From contig JANXQZ010000648.1 in assembly GCA_025353235.1 (NCBI GenBank), positions 1 to 5,404 of the forward strand: 5,404 nt of DNA. The letters are read 5' to 3'. The stretch comes from Bryobacterales bacterium (GTDB lineage Bacteria; Acidobacteriota; Terriglobia; Bryobacterales; Bryobacteraceae). The notes under the pieces were generated by a model. The model had not been told where the DNA came from. It did no database searches and saw only the letters and a program-made list of their open reading frames with translations. Each line of letters starts with the position of its first letter. Position 1 is the stretch's first letter. This document shows positions 1-5,404 of this stretch, in pieces. The translations under genes were made by a program, and so were the position numbers.

Positions 1-42
1 GCGATCAGTGATAATGTGGTGGCGGCTATGCTGCTGTGTTAG
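1..42 (+). other. End of, or gap after, an upstream gene
   Basis: This is too short to identify. Frame 3 reads two codons (Asp-Gln) and then tandem stops TGA TAA at 9-14, which would leave a 28-base gap before the ATG at 43. Frame 1 stays open for 13 codons (AISDNVVAAMLLC) and stops with TAG at 40-42, directly against the ATG at 43. Frame 2 reads an implausible Trp/Cys-rich peptide ending at 47-49. In NHLP export operons the gene at this place is usually the HlyD-like adaptor protein, but nothing here proves that. No promoter elements or strong Shine-Dalgarno sequence are visible, so the first transporter is probably translated from a longer transcript that begins outside the window. Confidence 0.3.
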
Positions 43-2211
43 ATGGTGAAGCGGGAGTTCCACTTCTTTAAGCGCTCGCGCGTGCGTACGCCCACCATCC
101 TCCAAATGGAGGCGGTGGAATGCGGAGCGGCGTCTCTGTCGATGATTCTCGGCTATTACGGCCGCTGGATTCCGCTCGAGGAACTCCGCCTCGATTGCGG
201 CGTCTCGCGCGACGGGAGCAAAGCCAGCAACATCCTGAAAGCCGCGCGCAAGCACGGTCTGGTTGGCAAAGGCTACAAAAAAGAACCTTCCGATCTGCGC
301 GACATCCGGAGGCCCGCGATCCTGTTCTGGAACTTCAATCACTTCGTTGTGCTTGAGGGCTTCGGTCGCAATAAAGTCTATCTAAACGACCCTGGGACCG
401 GGCCAAGAGTGGTCACCACCGAGGAATTCGACCAATCTTTTACCGGCGTCGTACTGGTCTTCGAAAAGGGTCCGACCTTCGAACGCGGAGGCCAGCGCCG
501 TGCCGTGTTACGCTCACTGGCAGCACGGCTCCCTGGGACCCGGATGGCGCTGCTCTACACGCTCTTGGCCACCTTGGCCTTGGCTCTGCCCAACTTGGTC
601 GCGCCCGTCTTCACTCGCGTATACATCGACAATATTCTGGTCGGCGGCCTCAACTATTGGCTGCAGCCGTTGCTCTTAGCGATGACGGGCACCCTCGTCA
701 TCAAGGCGTTGCTCACGTGGCTGCAACAGAATACTCTGCTTACCCTCGAAACCCGGCTGGCCCTCGGATCCAGCGGCAAGTTCTTCTGGCATGTCTTGCG
801 GCTGCCGATGGAATTCTTTGCGCAGCGATTCGCGGGCGAGATCGGTTCGCGGGTCGACATCAACGATCGGGTGGCGCAGGTGTTGGCGGGCGTGCTGGCC
901 ACCAACGCAGCCAACATTCTACTGATCGGATTCTACGCCGCGCTGATGTACCAATATGATGGCAGGCTCACGGCCATTGGATTCGCCATTGCCGCCTTAA
1001 ATTTTGTCGCGCTGCGATTACTGTCCAAACGCTATGCGCGCCAAAGTCTCCGCCTGGCCTCCGAGCAAGGCAAGATGGTGGGTTGCTCGATGAACGGGCT
1101 GCAGATCATCGAAACGTTAAAGTCTACGGGATCGGAAACGGATTTTTTCTCCCGCTGGAGCGGATACCAGGCGAAGGTGGTGAACGCCGAGCAGGAACTG
1201 GGCACATCCTCCCAACTTTTCTCCGTGGTGCCGCCGCTGCTGGCAGGGCTGAATGCCGCAGCCATCATCGGCTTAGGCGGGATGCGTGTCATGGACGGCG
1301 TGTTGACGATGGGCATGCTGATCGCCTTTCAGAGCTTGATGGCCAGCTTTCTCGATCCAGTGGCGCGCCTGGTGAATCTCGGCGAATACTTCCAGGAGGT
1401 CGGCACGGACCTCACCCGGCTGGACGATGTTCTCCGTAATCCGGTAGATCGAACGTCTGCGGTCACTTCGTCCGCCACGGCCCATCCGAAGCTGGAAGGC
1501 TATGTGGAGTTGCGCAATCTCACGTTCGGCTATAGCCGTCTTGCGGAGCCGCTGCTCTCGGACTTCAGTCTGAAGCTGGAGCCCGGCCAGCGGGTGGCGC
1601 TAGTGGGCCGTTCGGGCAGCGGGAAGTCGACGGTGGCCAAGCTGGTGACAGGCTTGTACGAGCCGTGGTCCGGCGAGATTCTTTTCGATGGGTTGCCGCG
1701 TCGGGATATTCCGCGCGACGTATTGTGCAACTCGCTAGCGATGGTGGATCAGGATATCTTCCTCTTTGGCGGGTCTATCCGCGACAACATCGCCATGTGG
1801 GATGCGACCATGGAAGACGCCACGCTGGTGCGCGCAGCGAAGGATGCTTGCTTGCACGACGATATTGCTAACCGCCAAGGCGGCTACGAATATGCCCTGG
1901 AGGAAGGCGGACGCAATTTCAGCGGAGGCCAGCGTCAGCGCCTGGAGATGGCCCGCGCGTTAGCCACTTCGCCGCGCATCCTGGTGTTGGACGAGGCGAC
2001 CAGCGCGCTAGACCCAGCCACCGAGAAAAACATCGATGACAACTTACGCAGGCTGGGCTGCACGTGCGTGATCGTGGCCCACCGCCTGAGCACCATCCGG
2101 GATTGCGATGAGATTCTCGTGCTTGAGCAGGGCCGGGTAGTGCAGCGCGGCACGCACGAGCAGATGATCGCGGTGGAAGGCCCCTACCGCGCATTGATCA
2201 CGTCAGGGTGA
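43..2211 (+). CDS. NHLP-family bacteriocin export ABC transporter with C39 peptidase, permease and ATPase domains
   Basis: An inner-membrane exporter that removes the leader of a ribosomal peptide precursor on the cytosolic side and pumps out the core using ATP. Residues 14-140 form a C39 peptidase. The oxyanion Gln21, catalytic Cys27 (VECGAAS), His100 (NHFVV) and Asp116 (NDPGTG) are all present, so it should be active. Residues about 165-440 hold six hydrophobic segments (near 167-188, 203-224, 284-303, 308-327, 394-413, 420-436). The ATPase domain (about 485-722) has A-loop Tyr497, Walker [10 protein letters not shown] (522-530), Q-loop Gln570, signature FSGGQ (626-630), Walker B ILVLDE (646-651) and H-loop His680, with no key residue missing. 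The 722-residue length fits the family (TIGR03796-like). ATG 43 follows an in-frame TAG directly. GTG 46 is the only close alternative and changes one residue. No good ribosome binding site is visible, which suggests coupling to the upstream gene. The substrate is unknown from this window. Confidence 0.95.
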   Translation: MVKREFHFFKRSRVRTPTILQMEAVECGAASLSMILGYYGRWIPLEELRLDCGVSRDGSKASNILKAARKHGLVGKGYKKEPSDLRDIRRPAILFWNFNHFVVLEGFGRNKVYLNDPGTGPRVVTTEEFDQSFTGVVLVFEKGPTFERGGQRRAVLRSLAARLPGTRMALLYTLLATLALALPNLVAPVFTRVYIDNILVGGLNYWLQPLLLAMTGTLVIKALLTWLQQNTLLTLETRLALGSSGKFFWHVLRLPMEFFAQRFAGEIGSRVDINDRVAQVLAGVLATNAANILLIGFYAALMYQYDGRLTAIGFAIAALNFVALRLLSKRYARQSLRLASEQGKMVGCSMNGLQIIETLKSTGSETDFFSRWSGYQAKVVNAEQELGTSSQLFSVVPPLLAGLNAAAIIGLGGMRVMDGVLTMGMLIAFQSLMASFLDPVARLVNLGEYFQEVGTDLTRLDDVLRNPVDRTSAVTSSATAHPKLEGYVELRNLTFGYSRLAEPLLSDFSLKLEPGQRVALVGRSGSGKSTVAKLVTGLYEPWSGEILFDGLPRRDIPRDVLCNSLAMVDQDIFLFGGSIRDNIAMWDATMEDATLVRAAKDACLHDDIANRQGGYEYALEEGGRNFSGGQRQRLEMARALATSPRILVLDEATSALDPATEKNIDDNLRRLGCTCVIVAHRLSTIRDCDEILVLEQGRVVQRGTHEQMIAVEGPYRALITSG

Positions 2212-2264
2212 TGAAAAGCTCAACACATGGGGCAGGTTGTCAACCTGCAGCCGGCTCCGACTAA
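2211..2264 (+). other. 17-codon mini-ORF bridging the two transporter genes
   Basis: The stop of the first transporter (TGA, 2209-2211) shares its last base with an ATG at 2211-2213. That ATG opens a 17-codon frame ([17 protein letters not shown]) which ends in TAA at 2262-2264, directly against the ATG of the second transporter and in the same frame. This arrangement would let ribosomes finish the first gene, re-initiate, and arrive at the next start. The peptide has no recognisable domain, and the inverted repeat at 2232-2248 lies inside it, so its sequence may be only a by-product. AGGG at 2205-2208 is too close to the ATG to be a convincing ribosome binding site. It could be chance. Confidence 0.2.
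2232..2256. repeat. Inverted repeat plus adjacent palindrome in the transporter junction
   Basis: GCAGGTTG (2232-2239) and CAACCTGC (2241-2248) are perfect inverted copies around a single T at 2240. In RNA this would give a 7-bp stem with a GUC triloop. It is followed at once by the 8-base perfect palindrome AGCCGGCT (2249-2256). No U-run follows, so it is not an intrinsic terminator, and the downstream gene belongs to the same operon. It lies 9-33 bases before the start codon of the second transporter, where a folded mRNA could limit or tune initiation. It may also be a copy of a short REP-like dispersed palindrome, or a protein-binding site. No second copy was seen in this window. Confidence 0.6.
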
Positions 2265-4838
2265 ATGGCGAGCGCTCCACAATCCAGCAACATTGTCCCG
2301 GCCTTCGTGCTGCTTGGGCGGGAGCGGGCCTGGCGCATCGTCTCTGGTGCCGTCGATATTTTCCTGGTGGATCTTGAAGGGGACAATCCGCGCGGTCCGC
2401 GCCGGCACGTCTTACGCATGGAAGCAGGGGGCGTGCTGTTCGCCCTCGAAGAAGGCGCGGGCGTGGGTCTGCTGGCTTGTCCGCTCCCCGGAACGCGCCT
2501 GGATCCCGTCAAGAGCGTCGAAGATCGGGACAGTTGGACCCATGCTCTCGCCGCAGCGGTCGTGCACCGCGCACCCGACTTGCCCCAGGAATTGAACGTG
2601 TTTCATCGCGCGGTGCTCGAAGCCCTGGTTCTCGACCGGGCCGAGGCGGAGGGCAAAGAACGAGTGCGCTTGACCATCGCGGCAGGGCAGGAATCGGCAG
2701 CCGCCGGGATCGCGCTGCGGCAACTGGCCTCGCCTCTGGAATCCGGGACGGCACCTGCGGAGGCCGGGGACACGGGCCTTGCCAGTCCCATGCTGCAGGT
2801 TGCGATGGCGGTCGGCAAGGCGTTGGGAGTCCAGATCCGCGCTCCCCGGGGCGTGCGAGGCAGCGAGGGCTTGCAAGAGATCGCCCAAGCCTCTGGAATC
2901 CGCGAGCGCCGCGTGGCCCTGAAAGGCGAGTGGTGGCGCGAGCAATGCGGTCCGCTGCTGGTGTTTCGCGAGCAAGACGAGCGTCCGCAAGCCGTGCTGC
3001 CTGATTGGCGCGGTCGCAACCGCCTGTGGGATCCCGTGGAGAACCGCACCTACCGGCTGGATCGCAAAAGAGCCGTCACTCTGGAACCGTTCGCTTTTAT
3101 TTACTATCGCCCTTTCCCGGCTCGCAAGCTGGGCGTTTGGGATCTGCTGGTGTTTGGAATGCGCGGCGCGGCAGCGGACCTGACCACCATCATTCTGATG
3201 GGCGCAGCCAGCGGCCTGCTCGCCACGCTGTTGCCCGTCACGATGGGATTGATTTTCGACAGCATCATTCCAGGCGCGGATCGTTCGGCCTTGCTGGCGG
3301 TCTCCATCTTCCTGGCCATCGCCGCCGTCGCGTCCGGGCTGTTCGAACTCACCCGAAACTTTGCCGTGGTGCGCCTGGAAGGCCGCATGGATGCCGCCAT
3401 GCAGGCTGCTGTTTGGGATCGCTTGCTCGGGCTTCCAGTTCCTTTCTTCCGGGATTACACCTCCGGCGATTTGGCCATGCGCAGTCTGGCGATCAGCCAG
3501 ATTCGGGAGAAGCTCACCGGCTCGACACTCGACTCCATTTTGTCGGGCATCTTTTCGGCCTTCAGTTTCGCGCTGATGTTCTACTACAGTTGGCGGCTGG
3601 CAGTGTTGGGAACGGCGCTCACGGCAGTCGCCTTCATAGTGCCGACCATCGTGGGCATATTGCAGGTGCGCCGTCTGCGCGAGATGTCGGGCATCCGCGG
3701 AAAGATTTCGGGCATGGTGCTCCAGTTTGTCAGCGGCATCGCCAAGTTGCGCGTGACGGGAAAAGAGCTGCGCGCCTTCACGGTGTGGGCACGTGAATTC
3801 GCTACGCAGAAGCAGCAGGCGACGGCTGCCCGAAGACTCTCCAACCACTTGGCCGTATTCATGACAGCATTTCCTTTGCTGTGCTCGGGCGCGATTTTCT
3901 ATTGCAACTCGCTGTTGGCAGCCGACGGGACAACCTCTCTGACCACGGGCGCATTCCTGGCCTTTTACGCGGCGTTCTTCCAGTTCTTGGGAGCGGCCTT
4001 GTCGCTGAGTTCCGCAGTAGTGTCGGTGCTGGGGATCGTGCCCATGTTTGAACGCGCGCGTCCGATTCTCGAAACTCTGCCGGAAACCAGCGCAGCCAAA
4101 GCAGAGCCCGGCGTATTGACTGGCCACATCGAGATTAGCCGCGCGGTTTTCCGCTACCGGCCGGACTTGCCCCTGGTGCTGCGAGATCTCTCGATCAGCG
4201 TTCGCCCGGGAGAATTCGTCGCGATAGTGGGTGCTTCGGGCTGCGGCAAGTCTACGCTGTTTCGCTTGCTGCTCGGATTTGAGCGGCTCGAATCCGGCGC
4301 AATTCACTTCGATGGCCAGGATTTGGCTGGGATGAACCCGCAGGCCGTGCGGCGTCAGATCGGTGTGGTGCTGCAGAACGGACAGTTGCAGACAGGGAAT
4401 ATCTTCGACAATATCGCGGCGGGGCGGCCGATCAACCTCGCGGATGCTTGGGAAGCGGCCCGGCTGGCCGGATTGGAAGAAGACATTCGGGCCATGCCGA
4501 TGGGCATGCACACAGTGATTAGCGAAGGCGGCGGCGGGTTGTCGGGTGGACAGCGGCAGAGGCTGATGATCGCGCGCGCCATCGCTGCGCGCCCTCACAT
4601 TTTACTGTTCGATGAGGCCACGAGCGCACTCGATAACCGGACCCAGGCGCAAGTGAGCCGCAGTCTGGAGTCGCTGCGTACCACTCGCGTCGTGATCGCT
4701 CACCGGCTAAGCACCATCGTGAATGCCGACCGCATTTTCGTCCTGGATGGCGGGCGCGTGGCCGAAATCGGGACCTATCAGGAGTTGATCGCGCGGGATG
4801 GATTGTTTGCCAGGTTGGCACAGCGCCAGCTTGCTTGA
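2265..4838 (+). CDS. NHLP bacteriocin export ABC transporter, permease/ATPase subunit without an active peptidase
   Basis: The partner exporter of the peptidase-bearing ABC protein (TIGR03797-like), in the inner membrane. Residues about 15-70 look like a beta-roll module (WRIVSGAVDIFLV, then a Gly-rich turn EAGGVLFAL). Residues about 165-280 can be laid over the C39 domain of the upstream protein, but the Cys and His positions read Thr170 and Pro241 and only Asp256 remains, so no protease activity is expected. Six hydrophobic segments lie near 304-328, 340-360, 421-440, 444-466, 526-547 and 560-592. The ATPase domain (about 612-857) has A-loop Tyr631, Walker A GASGCGKST (656-664), Q-loop Gln704, signature LSGGQ (759-763), Walker B ILLFDE (779-784) and His813, all consensus. 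ATG 2265 directly follows an in-frame TAA, so the frame cannot extend further, and family-like sequence begins about 12 residues in. No clear ribosome binding site is visible. Whether it works as a heterodimer with the upstream protein is inferred from gene pairing. Confidence 0.93.
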   Translation: MASAPQSSNIVPAFVLLGRERAWRIVSGAVDIFLVDLEGDNPRGPRRHVLRMEAGGVLFALEEGAGVGLLACPLPGTRLDPVKSVEDRDSWTHALAAAVVHRAPDLPQELNVFHRAVLEALVLDRAEAEGKERVRLTIAAGQESAAAGIALRQLASPLESGTAPAEAGDTGLASPMLQVAMAVGKALGVQIRAPRGVRGSEGLQEIAQASGIRERRVALKGEWWREQCGPLLVFREQDERPQAVLPDWRGRNRLWDPVENRTYRLDRKRAVTLEPFAFIYYRPFPARKLGVWDLLVFGMRGAAADLTTIILMGAASGLLATLLPVTMGLIFDSIIPGADRSALLAVSIFLAIAAVASGLFELTRNFAVVRLEGRMDAAMQAAVWDRLLGLPVPFFRDYTSGDLAMRSLAISQIREKLTGSTLDSILSGIFSAFSFALMFYYSWRLAVLGTALTAVAFIVPTIVGILQVRRLREMSGIRGKISGMVLQFVSGIAKLRVTGKELRAFTVWAREFATQKQQATAARRLSNHLAVFMTAFPLLCSGAIFYCNSLLAADGTTSLTTGAFLAFYAAFFQFLGAALSLSSAVVSVLGIVPMFERARPILETLPETSAAKAEPGVLTGHIEISRAVFRYRPDLPLVLRDLSISVRPGEFVAIVGASGCGKSTLFRLLLGFERLESGAIHFDGQDLAGMNPQAVRRQIGVVLQNGQLQTGNIFDNIAAGRPINLADAWEAARLAGLEEDIRAMPMGMHTVISEGGGGLSGGQRQRLMIARAIAARPHILLFDEATSALDNRTQAQVSRSLESLRTTRVVIAHRLSTIVNADRIFVLDGGRVAEIGTYQELIARDGLFARLAQRQLA

Positions 4839-4839
4839 A

Positions 4840-4845
4840 GAGGAG
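4840..4845 (+). promoter_or_regulatory. Shine-Dalgarno sequence that sets the start of the CNBD gene
   Basis: GAGGAG lies four bases before the ATG at 4850 (six if GAGG alone is counted as the pairing core). It is the only strong ribosome binding site in the window. It decides against a TTG start at 4835, which would lie upstream of this site and overlap the previous gene. It also disfavours the in-frame ATG at 4862. The previous gene's TGA is at 4836-4838, so the site sits wholly in the 11-base gap. Confidence 0.8.
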
Positions 4846-4849
4846 ATCT

Positions 4850-5380
4850 ATGCGAAAAGCGATGTATTTGATGGGCGCTCTGGACGATTCCGACATCGAG
4901 TGGCTGGCGACCAACGGCGCAAGACAACGCCTGCTGCCGAACCAAGTGCTGGTGCGCGAAGGCCAGCCCATCGATTCTCTCTTCGTCGTTTTAGACGGGC
5001 AGCTCGCAGTGAAGGCGGGGAGTGCGCATGTCGCTACGCTTCTGGCGGGAGAGGTGGTGGGCGAGATTTCCTTCGTGGATGCGCGTCCTCCGCTGGCGAC
5101 GGTGCTGGCGCTGGATGCTGCCAGCGTACTGGCCGTGCGGCGCGATGTGTTGCAAGCGAAGCTGGGCACGGATGCAAAATTCGCCGCCAACTTCTATCGG
5201 GCGCTGGCGATTTTCCTGGCGGATCGGCTCCGCGCGACTACGACACGGCTGGGGTATGGACGTCCGGAGCAGGATGCTGCGCCGGATACGGCCGACGAAC
5301 TGGGCGACGATCTGATGGAAACGGTGTCGCTGGGTACGCGGCGCTTCGATCATCTGCTGCGCCGCGTGGGCAATCGGTAA
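4850..5380 (+). CDS. Small stand-alone cyclic-nucleotide-binding-domain (CNBD) protein
   Basis: A 176-residue soluble protein with no signal peptide or membrane segment. Residues about 28-100 are a Crp/Fnr-type beta-roll: LVREGQPIDSLFVVLDG (34-50), then GEVVGEISFVDARPPLATV (67-85). The cassette keeps Gly71-Glu72, but where cAMP-binding proteins have Arg-Ser/Thr before Ala-x-Val, this protein has Pro81-Leu82, so ordinary cNMP binding is doubtful. Helices follow (about 98-128). The tail (about 138-176) is acidic, then basic, ending SLGTRRFDHLLRRV, and contains no helix-turn-helix. It is therefore not a typical Crp/Fnr transcription factor. Small CNBD proteins of this build recur beside NHLP transporters (recalled, not checked). 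It follows the transporter gene by 11 bases with its own good ribosome binding site, so it should be co-transcribed. Its role is unproven; a regulatory or scaffold partner of the transporter is an inference. Confidence 0.88.
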   Translation: MRKAMYLMGALDDSDIEWLATNGARQRLLPNQVLVREGQPIDSLFVVLDGQLAVKAGSAHVATLLAGEVVGEISFVDARPPLATVLALDAASVLAVRRDVLQAKLGTDAKFAANFYRALAIFLADRLRATTTRLGYGRPEQDAAPDTADELGDDLMETVSLGTRRFDHLLRRVGNR

Positions 5381-5404
5381 GTGGTGGGACCGCCACGCTC
5401 GGCG
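5381..5404 (+). other. Short tail after the CNBD gene, with a weak hairpin
   Basis: GTGGTGGGACCGCCAC (5381-5396) can fold into a stem of about six pairs, including one G-U pair, with a four-base loop. No T-run follows before the window ends eight bases later, so a terminator cannot be claimed. No start codon with a ribosome binding site is visible. The operon may continue beyond the window. Confidence 0.25.

Noticed and set aside
1..42. Frame-1 peptide AISDNVVAAMLLC as the end of an NHLP precursor peptide
   Set aside because: Thirteen residues with no Gly-Gly cleavage site or leader motif are not enough to support it.
2232..2248. Intrinsic terminator between the two transporter genes
   Set aside because: The stem is good but is followed by GC-rich sequence, not a T-run, and the next gene is functionally part of the same operon.
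2227..2595. 122-codon plus-strand frame overlapping the start of the second transporter
   Set aside because: The family-like N-terminal sequence is in the frame starting at 2265; this frame gives a low-complexity translation with no motif and no ribosome binding site.
2412..4598. 728-codon open frame on the minus strand, antisense to the second transporter
   Set aside because: It is rich in His, Gln, Arg and Ala, has no recognisable motif, and lies opposite a gene with complete ABC motifs. Long antisense open frames are common in GC-rich genes.
4835..4849. TTG at 4835 as start of the CNBD gene
   Set aside because: It overlaps the stop of the previous gene and has no ribosome binding site, whereas ATG 4850 is preceded by GAGGAG.
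4519..5190. 223-codon minus-strand frame across the end of the second transporter and the CNBD gene
   Set aside because: Its Ser/Arg/Ala-rich translation has no domain and it spans two well-supported plus-strand genes; it is a shadow frame.
5381..5396. Intrinsic terminator after the CNBD gene
   Set aside because: The stem is short with a G-U pair and no T-run follows within the window.

Overview
The window is one tightly packed, plus-strand operon segment from a GC-rich bacterium. It encodes the export machinery of an NHLP-type (nitrile hydratase leader peptide) bacteriocin/RiPP system. Codon use looks uniform across all three genes, and nothing points to recent insertion. The phylum cannot be fixed from the sequence. 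NHLP systems are known from Acidobacteria, Cyanobacteria, myxobacteria and Proteobacteria, and the high GC excludes none of the GC-rich groups.

Layout: (1) 1-42 is the end of, or a gap after, an upstream gene, probably the HlyD-like periplasmic adaptor usual at this place. (2) 43-2211 is a 722-residue ABC exporter with an intact N-terminal C39 leader peptidase. (3) 2212-2264 is a 53-base junction with a perfect inverted repeat, an adjacent 8-base palindrome and a 17-codon mini-ORF that bridges the stop of the first transporter and the start of the second. (4) 2265-4838 is an 857-residue ABC exporter with an extra N-terminal region. On inspection that region reads as a beta-roll (cyclic-nucleotide-binding-like) module followed by a degenerate C39-like domain that has lost its catalytic Cys and His. 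(5) 4850-5380 is a 176-residue stand-alone cyclic-nucleotide-binding-domain protein without a DNA-binding domain, whose phosphate-binding cassette lacks the canonical Arg. (6) 5381-5404 is a short tail with a weak hairpin.

How the genes work together (family knowledge plus inference): the first transporter cuts the leader from a modified precursor peptide at a double-Gly-type site and moves the core across the inner membrane. The second ABC protein is its usual partner and may form a heterodimer with it. The small CNBD protein is a candidate accessory or regulator. The precursor peptide and its modifying enzymes are not in the window and would be expected beside it. No promoter, terminator, RNA gene, CRISPR array or insertion sequence was found.
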